A stretch of DNA of 6,598 bases. Source: Deltaproteobacteria bacterium (GTDB taxonomy: Bacteria; Desulfobacterota; Syntrophobacteria; BM002). Position 1 is the first letter of the stretch; each line of letters begins with the position of its first letter. Position numbers and translations under genes: made by a program. The notes under the pieces were generated by a model. It saw only the letters and a list, made by a program, of their open reading frames with translations. It was not told the DNA's origin and searched no databases. This document shows, piece after piece, positions 1 through 5,390 of this stretch. The stretch spans positions 1 through 6,598 of the forward strand of contig JAGFXI010000107.1 in the NCBI GenBank assembly GCA_017861095.1, read 5' to 3'.

Positions 1-1932
1 GGGGCTGGTCACCTCGATGGTCCCGTTGTGCCGCTGGATGATCCCATAGACCACCGAGAGTCCCAGGCCGGTGCCGCTCCCCGGCGGTTTAGTGGTAAAG
101 AAGGGTTCGAAGATCTTTTCTTCGACTTCCGGGGCGATTCCGGGACCGGTGTCCGCGAACTCCAAGATCACCTCCTCGGTTTCGGCCATTGATCGGGTCC
201 TGATGTCGAGCCGGCCTCTTCCCAGCATGGCGTCCGCTGCGTTGATCATAAGGTTGGCGCCGACCTGCTGCAGCTCAACCGGATCACCCACGATCTGGGG
301 CAGCTCTCTCTCGAGATCGAGGACAATTTGGACGTCGTGGAACAGCGACTGGCGGGCGAGGAGGTCCACACATCTGCCGATGATTTCGTTGAGATCGAAG
401 AGGACGCGCTGGCCGAGGGACTGGCGGCTGAATTCGAGCAGACGGGTAACGATCTGTTTACACCTGAGAGTCTGGGTGATGATTTCTTGGAGGTCCTCGC
501 GCCACTGGGGTCGCTCCGCGATCTCCTTGAGGAGGGCCTCAGCGTAGATGAGGATTCCGGCCAGGGGATTGTTGATCTCGTGGGCCACCCCGGCGGCAAG
601 CCGGCCCAGGGAGGCGATCTTCTCCGCCTGAACCACCTGCCGCTGGGCATCCTCGAGCTCCCGCTGGAGGCGCACCCGCTCCGTGCGGTCGGAAAAAATG
701 CCCACACTGGCAATCTCCTCTCCCCCCTCGTTGATGATCGCCGCCGAAAAACTTACCGGCACCTCGTGGCCGTCTTTCCGGGTGAAGTTGAGTCGAATGG
801 GGTTAAGCTTGCCGGGGGGGCCATGCTCGGGGCTCCGCATCCGCCGCATGAGCTCGCGCGCGAGTTCAGGGCTGAAGATGCGCCGCATGATATGCCGCTC
901 GCGCTTAGCCTCCTCCGCCGTATAGCCCAGAATGCCCTCGGCGCCCTCGTTGAAGATGAGGACGTTGCCTTTCATGTCCACCACGACGATCCCGTCCACC
1001 GAGCTCTGGATGATGTTGGTGAGGAAGTTATTGGCCTTGCGCAACTCCGCCTCGATAGCGATGCGCTCAGTGATGTCGTGGAGGTAGAGGTAGGTGACGA
1101 CTCGCTCGCCCAGGCGCGAGACAACCATGGTGGTGTCGAAGACGCCCTGCCCCTGTTCGCCCGCGCCGGCGCCAGGGATCGTGGAGAGAAAACGCATCTG
1201 TTGGGGCTGATCTTTTTCCTGCTCGAGCTTGAGAGCAAGGTACCTCATGTTCTCCACATGCTGAGCGGGGAGAAGCTCGCCCACATCCAGACCGACGAGT
1301 TCCGTCTGGGCGCGCCCGGTGATCTCGGCCATCCTGGCGTTGGCCCGCGTCACCCGCCCGTCCTCGTCCGCGATCAGGATACCGTCCTGGCTCATCTCCG
1401 TGAGGAGCTCGAGCATCTTCTCCACTTCTCGGCTGGGCGTCATGGTGCCGTTGACCAGCCCGGCCCTGGCCAATGCCGCCTCAGGCGAGGGCCGAAGATC
1501 CTCCCGTATCTCGCTCAGTATAGCAAAACACCCGGCCGGGTTGCCGTCGCGATCCTCGACGTACGTTGCCGTGACCGCCAGGTTGCGCCACGAGCCCTGC
1601 GGTCCCTGGATCCGAACGGGGACGCCATGCACATGCTCCCGCCGCTCCAGGCAGCAATCCACGAAGCAATGCACCTCGCCCGCCATGTCAACCCGGAGTA
1701 GGTCGGAACAAGGGGGAGACTCCCCTCGGGGGTCGATGGAGCAGCCGAGGAGATCAGTAGCCGCCTGGTTCAGAAAGACAATCCGCTTGCGGTTATCGGC
1801 AATCAGGACAGGATCAGGAAAGTGACCCAACCAGGAGGATAGCCCCGGAAGGTCGAGCCCCATCACGGCAGCACCTGGAGCAGCGAGGCTCTTTTTCCGT
1901 CGTGATGCGTGGCGTGATCTACCTCTGTCCAT
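1..1932 (-). CDS. Cytoplasmic PAS-PAS-PAS sensor histidine kinase (HK1), 3' end cut by window edge
   Basis: This is a two-component sensor kinase that should autophosphorylate a histidine with ATP and pass the phosphate to a receiver aspartate. 644 codons are visible with no stop, ending just after the ATP-lid motif, so probably only the last few residues are missing. Visible modules are PAS-like segments at about 28-142, 173-290 and 300-418 (each ends in a short helix such as HDITER or SDRTER). A coiled linker at about 420-440 leads to the H-box GVAHEINNPL (phospho-His451). The catalytic domain has the N-box with Asn564, the G1 box DTGPG at 594-598, the F-box EKIFEPFFTTK at 605-615 and the G2 box GTGLGL at 620-625. 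No membrane segment or signal peptide is seen, so it should be cytoplasmic. The ATG at 1932 follows an in-frame stop and a GAGGT Shine-Dalgarno site; ATG 1863 would remove a basic 23-residue leader and is a possible alternative. PAS1 is unusually cysteine-rich. It is divergent from RR1 and has no fused receiver in view. Confidence 0.93.
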   Translation of the reverse strand, partial: MDRGRSRHASRRKKSLAAPGAAVMGLDLPGLSSWLGHFPDPVLIADNRKRIVFLNQAATDLLGCSIDPRGESPPCSDLLRVDMAGEVHCFVDCCLERREHVHGVPVRIQGPQGSWRNLAVTATYVEDRDGNPAGCFAILSEIREDLRPSPEAALARAGLVNGTMTPSREVEKMLELLTEMSQDGILIADEDGRVTRANARMAEITGRAQTELVGLDVGELLPAQHVENMRYLALKLEQEKDQPQQMRFLSTIPGAGAGEQGQGVFDTTMVVSRLGERVVTYLYLHDITERIAIEAELRKANNFLTNIIQSSVDGIVVVDMKGNVLIFNEGAEGILGYTAEEAKRERHIMRRIFSPELARELMRRMRSPEHGPPGKLNPIRLNFTRKDGHEVPVSFSAAIINEGGEEIASVGIFSDRTERVRLQRELEDAQRQVVQAEKIASLGRLAAGVAHEINNPLAGILIYAEALLKEIAERPQWREDLQEIITQTLRCKQIVTRLLEFSRQSLGQRVLFDLNEIIGRCVDLLARQSLFHDVQIVLDLERELPQIVGDPVELQQVGANLMINAADAMLGRGRLDIRTRSMAETEEVILEFADTGPGIAPEVEEKIFEPFFTTKPPGSGTGLGLSVVYGIIQRHNGTIEVTSP

Positions 1933-1938
1933 GGGCAG

Positions 1939-1953
1939 ACCTCAGGGCTGAGG
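1939..1953 (-). promoter_or_regulatory. Shine-Dalgarno of HK1 inside a small inverted repeat
   Basis: On the minus strand GAGGT (1943-1939) lies 6 nt before the ATG at 1932, which decides this start. The site overlaps a perfect inverted repeat, CCTCAG / CTGAGG (1940-1945 and 1948-1953). In the mRNA this could fold into a 5-bp stem with a 4-nt loop that covers the ribosome-binding site. The pairing is seen in the sequence; translational control is inference. Confidence 0.5.
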
Positions 1954-1978
1954 TGTGTCGAGCGCAGGTCTTGTTGTC

Positions 1979-2024
1979 ATTCTAGCGTAAGGCCACATTT
2001 TACACAAAAGCCCGCGATTGCCAA
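1979..2024 (-). promoter_or_regulatory. Candidate sigma70-type promoter(s) for HK1
   Basis: Two overlapping matches point towards HK1. The first is TTGGCA (2024-2019), 16 bp, TAAAAT (2002-1997). The second is TTGTGT (2007-2002), 17 bp, TAGAAT (1984-1979). This is the only clearly AT-richer stretch in the intergenic region. The inferred leader would be about 40-60 nt. I cannot choose between them from sequence alone. Confidence 0.4.
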
Positions 2025-2044
2025 GTGCAGGTCGAGGTTCCAAC

Positions 2045-2063
2045 CCTCTTGATATCCAAGAGG
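2045..2063. repeat. 7-bp perfect inverted repeat, operator-like
   Basis: CCTCTTG (2045-2051) and CAAGAGG (2057-2063) are perfect reverse complements separated by ATATC. The repeat overlaps the -35 element and the start of the spacer of the candidate rightward promoter, and it sits about 20 bp from the -35 of the candidate leftward promoter. This is where a dimeric repressor would act on either gene. No cognate regulator is encoded in the window. Confidence 0.45.
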
Positions 2064-2078
2064 TCTTTGACGTATAGT
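2049..2078 (+). promoter_or_regulatory. Candidate sigma70-type promoter for RR1 and downstream genes
   Basis: TTGATA (2049-2054), an 18-bp spacer and TATAGT (2073-2078) match the consensus at four of six and five of six positions. Transcription would begin near 2085, leaving an untranslated leader of about 160 nt before RR1. No sigma54 (GG-N10-GC) site was found in the region despite the NtrB/AtoS-like style of the kinases. Confidence 0.4.
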
Positions 2079-2231
2079 GGGCTCGACCCGGGGGCGAGGG
2101 TTGCGAAGCAGTATCTCTCCGGGTGGCTGTCCCGAGTAGACCCCTGTCGTCATGATCCGGATCGTCCGGGCGGAGTCCCCGAAGGGCCGCAAAGGTTGGC
2201 AGCTTAGGTCATCCGCCCGTTCCTCATAAGC
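2079..2231 (+). other. Probable 5' leader of RR1, no gene seen
   Basis: This stretch contains no convincing ORF with a ribosome-binding site. It has a short GC-rich hairpin (CTCG-A-CCC pairing with GGG-CGAG, 2082-2098) immediately after the candidate transcription start. It also has a 10-bp palindrome GATCCGGATC (2154-2163). I recognise no known riboswitch or RNA family. A reading frame on the minus strand across here is an upstream run-on antisense to RR1, not a gene. Confidence 0.35.
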
Positions 2232-2236
2232 GAGGT
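2232..2236 (+). promoter_or_regulatory. Shine-Dalgarno of RR1, decides the GTG start
   Basis: GAGGT lies 7 nt before GTG 2244. It would overlap an alternative GTG at 2235, which has no good site of its own. RR2 has the same GAGGT placed 5 nt before a GTG-GAG start, which supports the choice. Confidence 0.7.
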
Positions 2237-2243
2237 GAATTCC

Positions 2244-2666
2244 GTGGAGCAGCTCAGGGTACTCTTGGTTGACGACGAAAGCGATTTCTTGGAGACCTTG
2301 GTGAAGAGGCTGAGAAAGCGCAACGTTGAGGTAGCCGGAGCCAGCAGCGGCGAAGAGGCTTTGCGGGTGCTGCGTGAGATCCCCATAGACGTGGTGGTCT
2401 TGGACGTGAGAATGCCCGGGATGGACGGCATCCAGGTCTTGCGAGAGATCAAGACGATTAACCCACTTATACAGGTCATCATGCTCACCGGTCATGCAAG
2501 TGTCGAAGTGGCCGTTGAGGGCATGGAGCTCGGTGCCTTCGATTACCTGATGAAACCCGCGAACTTGGACGAACTGCTTTACAAGATCCAGGACGCCTAC
2601 AAGGCGAAGACCATCCAAGAGCAGAAGATAGGGCGCCTGAGAGAGCTAGAGAGAGCTGGGGGCTGA
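2244..2666 (+). CDS. Stand-alone response regulator receiver protein (RR1)
   Basis: This 140-residue CheY-like receiver accepts phosphate from a histidine kinase. The acidic pocket is Asp10-Asp11, the phospho-acceptor is Asp54 (VVVLDVRMPG), the switch Thr is Thr82 (MLTGHAS) and the invariant Lys is Lys104 (YLMKP). All active-site residues are present. After the receiver fold (about residues 1-118) there is only a charged helical tail with no DNA-binding, GGDEF or HD output domain, so the output must be through protein contacts or another regulator. It is roughly 60% identical to RR2 by hand alignment. The DNA of the two genes shares an identical 20-bp run (2340-2359 and 4812-4831), which points to duplication. 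HK2 follows after 226 bp and is the likely partner; the divergent HK1 is an alternative donor. The GTG start was chosen by its Shine-Dalgarno spacing and by comparison with RR2; GTG 2235 would add three residues. Confidence 0.93.
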   Translation: MEQLRVLLVDDESDFLETLVKRLRKRNVEVAGASSGEEALRVLREIPIDVVVLDVRMPGMDGIQVLREIKTINPLIQVIMLTGHASVEVAVEGMELGAFDYLMKPANLDELLYKIQDAYKAKTIQEQKIGRLRELERAGG

Positions 2667-2880
2667 AAGGCGTTGCCTCGATCAAGGCATGCCGCGCCAG
2701 GGAATAGAGCGCACGTTGACAGGACTGAGGAGGATGCCGGTAGGACACTCGTCCCGGGTTGGCCTTCCTCTGAGACCCAGGCGCCTCCTGCGAGCGGCCT
2801 CTTGCCCGGCGCTCTTGGTGACACACAGGCAGAGCCCCTTTCGGGTTTGCCCGGCATCCCATCTAAGGAGCATGGGGCAC
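2667..2880 (+). other. Spacer between RR1 and HK2, no convincing gene
   Basis: The HK2 frame stays open through here back to an ATG at 2689, but the translation is arginine- and proline-rich, has no sensor-kinase character and lacks a ribosome-binding site, so it is treated as untranslated. It contains a 5-bp hairpin TGCCT/AGGCA just after the RR1 stop. It also has a 9-bp long-range inverted repeat, GGATGCCGG (2732-2740) with CCGGCATCC (2851-2859), and a small CGGG/CCCG hairpin at 2842-2853. TTGACA at 2716-2721 lacks a good -10 box (TAGGAC after 19 bp). AAGGAG at 2865-2870 is only 1 nt from ATG 2872, too close to serve it well. Confidence 0.4.
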
Positions 2881-2885
2881 GGGAG
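2881..2885 (+). promoter_or_regulatory. Shine-Dalgarno of HK2, favours GTG 2893
   Basis: GGGAG lies 7 nt before GTG 2893, which gives a protein beginning a short distance before the first membrane segment. ATG 2872 is the main alternative (7 residues longer) but its AAGGAG is 1 nt away. Confidence 0.5.
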
Positions 2886-2892
2886 AGAATTG

Positions 2893-4572
2893 GTGGATGT
2901 CACTCCGAGAAGCCCACTGTATGCAGGCCTCCAGAGGAAGATCATTTTCCTCACCCTCCTGGTCTCTTTTGTCCCCCTTGTTCTCCTGGGCGGCACCCTG
3001 TATTGGCAGTTCTCCCGCATATACAGGGAGAAGATCGATGAACAGCTGCGTTACCGGGCCGCCACCCACGGCAACGCGGTGGATCTTTTCCTGAGTGAAC
3101 GCACCGCCTTTCTTTCCGCCATAGCGGACACCCACAGCCTTGAGTACATGCTGCAACCCGGGAACCTCGCATCCCTTCTCGAGGTCATGAACCTTCGGGT
3201 TGGGGGTTTCGTGGATCTGGGCGTTATCGCCAGCGACGGCCGGCACCTGGCTTACGTGGGACCGTATCACCTGGAAGGCCTGAACTACTATGATCAGCCC
3301 TGGTTCGTCCAGGTCATGAGCAGGGGCCTCTACATCAGTGATGTCTACATGGGATACCGGCAGGTACCCCACTCCGTTATTGCCGTTCGCCACCAGGAAA
3401 AAGGCCGCATCTGGATCCTCCGAGCAACCATTGATTCGGATGTGTTCACAAAGCTCGTGCGGGGAGCCCAGGTGGGTCGGACGGGAGACGCCTACCTTGT
3501 GAACGGTGACCGTATCAACCAGACTGCACCTCGTTTCTCCGGGGAAGGTGCGGTCTTAGCGCAGAGCAGGATAGACCCGAGCAAGTTCGGCGAAGGGACA
3601 ACCGTTCTGGCCGAACCGGGTCCTGAAGGGAGGAACCGGCTCTACGCCGGCGTCTGGTTGAGAAACGCCAAGTGGCTCCTCGTCATCAGCCAGGACCCAG
3701 CCGAGAAGATGCTGGGCCTCTCCCAGGCTAGGAACCTGGAGATCGGAATCGTCATAGCCGGCGCCCTGGCGATCATCTTTACCGTCATCCTCACCACGCG
3801 GTTGATGGTGAAGAAACTGGTGGAAGCTGACCGGGCGGTATGCGAGATGAACGCGCAACTCGTTCAATCCGACAAGCTTGCAGCCATGGGAAAGATGGCT
3901 GCCAGCGTCGCCCACGAGGTAAACAACCCTCTGGCCGTCATCAGTGAGAAGACCGGCTGGGCCTTGGATTTGCTCGAAGAGGAGGAGTTCCAGCAGAGCA
4001 AGAATCTGGAGGAATTTCGGCGCTCCCTCCGGAAGATTGAGGAACACGTGGAGCGGGCGAGGAAAGTGGTCCACAACATGCTCGGCTTCGCCCGCAGGAT
4101 GGAACCCCATACCGAAGATGTGGACATCAACCAGGTCATAGACCAGACCATATCGCTCCTCGAGAACTATGCCCGTACCAGCAACATCGATATTCAGACC
4201 CATCTCGCCTCCGACCTTCCGATCATTGCCAGTGATCAGGCGCAACTTCAGCAGGTGTTCTTGAATCTCGTCTCCAACGCCATCGACGCCATAGGCAATG
4301 GCGGCTCTATCGAGGTGAGCACGCGGCAGCTGGATGGCAACATTTATGTCAATGTCAAGGATGACGGTCCGGGCATGACCCCTGACATGCAGAAGAAGAT
4401 TTTCGAGCCCTTTGTCACTACCAAGTCGGGTGGAAAGGGAACGGGGTTGGGCCTATGGGTGAGCCTCGGCATCGTTGAAAAGATGGGGGGAACAATCACC
4501 GTAGAAAGCAAGGTGGGAAAGGGCAGCACCTTCACGGTGAAGCTTCCCATCGTAGTTCCGGAAAAGAAGTGA
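2893..4572 (+). CDS. Membrane sensor histidine kinase with periplasmic dCache-like domain (HK2)
   Basis: This 559-residue kinase should sense an extracytoplasmic ligand and phosphorylate a receiver. A short N-terminal tail leads to membrane segment 1 (about 16-38). A periplasmic region of about 240 residues has double-Cache character, with motifs such as DQPWF (134-138), YISDVYMGYR (147-156) and a conserved WILRATID stretch. Membrane segment 2 spans about 284-302. There is no HAMP domain; a short helical linker goes straight to the H-box SVAHEVNNPL (phospho-His341). The ATPase domain shows Asn462 in the N-box, DDGPG (490-494), KIFEPFVTTK (502-511) and GTGLGL (516-521), all intact. The protein ends in VPEKK with a normal stop. 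It lies between two paralogous receivers, so both are likely phosphate acceptors. The ligand is unknown; Asp134 sits where amino-acid-binding dCache sensors usually carry Arg before the W-[FY] pair, which argues against a classical amino-acid sensor. GTG 2893 was chosen by Shine-Dalgarno spacing; ATG 2872 is possible. Confidence 0.93.
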   Translation: MDVTPRSPLYAGLQRKIIFLTLLVSFVPLVLLGGTLYWQFSRIYREKIDEQLRYRAATHGNAVDLFLSERTAFLSAIADTHSLEYMLQPGNLASLLEVMNLRVGGFVDLGVIASDGRHLAYVGPYHLEGLNYYDQPWFVQVMSRGLYISDVYMGYRQVPHSVIAVRHQEKGRIWILRATIDSDVFTKLVRGAQVGRTGDAYLVNGDRINQTAPRFSGEGAVLAQSRIDPSKFGEGTTVLAEPGPEGRNRLYAGVWLRNAKWLLVISQDPAEKMLGLSQARNLEIGIVIAGALAIIFTVILTTRLMVKKLVEADRAVCEMNAQLVQSDKLAAMGKMAASVAHEVNNPLAVISEKTGWALDLLEEEEFQQSKNLEEFRRSLRKIEEHVERARKVVHNMLGFARRMEPHTEDVDINQVIDQTISLLENYARTSNIDIQTHLASDLPIIASDQAQLQQVFLNLVSNAIDAIGNGGSIEVSTRQLDGNIYVNVKDDGPGMTPDMQKKIFEPFVTTKSGGKGTGLGLWVSLGIVEKMGGTITVESKVGKGSTFTVKLPIVVPEKK

Positions 4573-4580
4573 CGACAGAT

Positions 4581-4602
4581 CCGGAGCGCGCCACGCGCCC
4601 GG
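4581..4602 (+). other. Strong GC hairpin after HK2
   Basis: CCGG, a bulged A and GCGCG pair with CGCGC-CCGG across a 3-nt loop (CCA), giving 9 bp with one bulge, beginning 8 nt after the HK2 stop. No T-run follows (the next bases are GGTGAAAAG), so this is not a standard intrinsic terminator. It could attenuate, or protect the upstream mRNA 3' end. The rest of the HK2-RR2 spacer shows no gene or clear promoter. Confidence 0.4.
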
Positions 4603-4705
4603 GGTGAAAAGAGACCTTTGGGCCCCATGGATGACGGTCACCGAGGACAGGGGAGGAGGCCCAATCTCGCAAGAGTCTTCGCAGTAACCAGGCGCACGAG
4701 TGAAT

Positions 4706-4710
4706 GAGGT
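4706..4710 (+). promoter_or_regulatory. Shine-Dalgarno of RR2, favours GTG 4716
   Basis: GAGGT lies 5 nt before GTG 4716. It falls inside the first codons that would be read from ATG 4704, whose own upstream sequence has only a weak match. The same site-plus-GTG-GAG arrangement occurs at RR1. Confidence 0.6.
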
Positions 4711-4715
4711 TTGCG

Positions 4716-5165
4716 GTGGAGACATTCAGGGTTCTCGTGGTGGACGACGAGGTGGATTTTCTGGAGACGCTGGTCAACCGGCTGAGGAGACGAAAGCTCG
4801 AGGCTGAAGGCGCCAGCAGCGGCGAAGAGGCCCTGGAGCTGATGAAGGGTAAACCTTTCGATGTAGTGGTCCTCGACATCAAGATGCCGGGGGGACTGGA
4901 CGGGATCGAGACTCTTCGTGAGATCAGAAGAATCGGGCCACTCACGGAGGTGATTCTCCTCACCGGCCACGCCTCACTGGAGACCAGTATCGAAGGGATG
5001 AAGCTGGGTGCCTTTGACTACCTGCTGAAGCCGGTGAAACTTGAAGAGCTGATGCCGAAGCTCGCTGCTGCGTTCGAGAAGAAAGCCGCCCAGGAGGAAA
5101 AGATTCGGAAGGTCAAGATCCGGGAGATGATGCGTGCTCCCGGCGAGACGCCTGAGAACGGGTAG
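4716..5165 (+). CDS. Stand-alone response regulator receiver protein (RR2)
   Basis: This 149-residue CheY-like receiver is a close paralogue of RR1. It has Asp10-Asp11, phospho-acceptor Asp54 (VVVLDIKMPG), Thr83 (LLTGHAS) and Lys105 (YLLKP), so it should be phosphorylated normally. Compared with RR1 it has one extra glycine just after the phosphorylation loop (MPGGLDG against MPGMDG) and a longer, lysine-rich tail after residue 120 ending in PGETPENG. No output domain is fused. It lies 143 bp after HK2 and 225 bp before the TauE/SafE permease, so it is the receiver placed closest to the transporter. Direct action on the permease or competition with RR1 for HK2 phosphate are both plausible; neither is shown. 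The start is GTG 4716 by Shine-Dalgarno and by alignment with RR1 (both begin M-E-x-[LF]-R-V-L); ATG 4704 would add four residues. Confidence 0.93.
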   Translation: METFRVLVVDDEVDFLETLVNRLRRRKLEAEGASSGEEALELMKGKPFDVVVLDIKMPGGLDGIETLREIRRIGPLTEVILLTGHASLETSIEGMKLGAFDYLLKPVKLEELMPKLAAAFEKKAAQEEKIRKVKIREMMRAPGETPENG

Positions 5166-5173
5166 AACTAAGA

Positions 5174-5232
5174 GGAAGCCGGTCTTCCGCTCGCCTTCCC
5201 CGGATCGAGTCTGAGGATAGAGTGATCCTCAG
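5174..5232 (+). other. Two hairpins just after RR2
   Basis: GGAAG/CTTCC (5174-5178 with 5184-5188, 5-nt loop) is followed by a perfect 8-bp stem CTGAGGAT/ATCCTCAG (5211-5218 with 5225-5232, loop AGAGTG). Neither is followed by a T-run, so they fail the usual intrinsic terminator test, though the second is stable enough to form an mRNA 3' end with Rho or after processing. Confidence 0.4.
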
Positions 5233-5241
5233 CGCCACGGC

Positions 5242-5303
5242 CCTCGAACTCCCTCGGCCTGGCCCGACAGGGCCGCCGGGGCTGTGGGAGTTGGGGGTCG
5301 AGG
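5242..5303 (+). other. Extended GC-rich stem-loop upstream of the permease gene
   Basis: The outer arms CCTCGA-ACTCCC (5242-5253) pair with GGGAGT (5286-5291) and TCGAGG (5298-5303), with a 6-nt G-rich bulge on the right arm. Inside, CGGC (5255-5258) pairs with GCCG (5275-5278), then GGCCC (5261-5265) with GGGCC (5270-5274) around a GACA loop. Together this makes a roughly 62-nt branched-free stem ending about 70 nt before the Shine-Dalgarno site of the permease. It is a candidate leader structure or small RNA; I do not recognise a known family. Base pairing is seen in sequence, function is inference. Confidence 0.4.
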
Positions 5304-5374
5304 TCTGTCGAGGGAAGAGGGGGCAGGAAGAAGGTTTTCGTAATTTGATCAGCCAACGAGCGTGAGTTACAGAC

Positions 5375-5381
5375 AAGGAGG
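5375..5381 (+). promoter_or_regulatory. Strong Shine-Dalgarno of the permease gene
   Basis: AAGGAGG lies 9 nt before ATG 5391, the best ribosome-binding site in the window, and fixes this start. Confidence 0.8.
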
Positions 5382-5390
5382 GAACGCGAG

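Noticed and set aside
328..1701. 457-codon open frame on the plus strand
   Set aside because: It is antisense to HK1, whose minus-strand translation has every kinase motif in order. The plus-strand product has no recognisable domain; long antisense frames are common in GC-rich genes.
2009..2024. sigma54-type site on the minus strand (TTGGCA...)
   Set aside because: The -24-like half is present, but the bases at the -12 position do not match TTGC at the required spacing.
1977..2618. 213-codon open frame on the minus strand
   Set aside because: It is mostly antisense to RR1, which is clearly a receiver, and the remainder is a run-on into the intergenic region.
2689..2892. N-terminal extension of HK2 starting at ATG 2689
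   Set aside because: The translation is Arg/Pro-rich with no domain and no ribosome-binding site, and it ends just before a normal kinase N-terminus that has its own Shine-Dalgarno site.
5211..5232. Intrinsic terminator after RR2
   Set aside because: The stem is perfect but no T-run follows, so it is recorded only as a hairpin.
5346..5374. Possible promoter TTGATC-17-TACAGA just before the permease
   Set aside because: The -10 match is poor and transcription would start at or inside the Shine-Dalgarno site.
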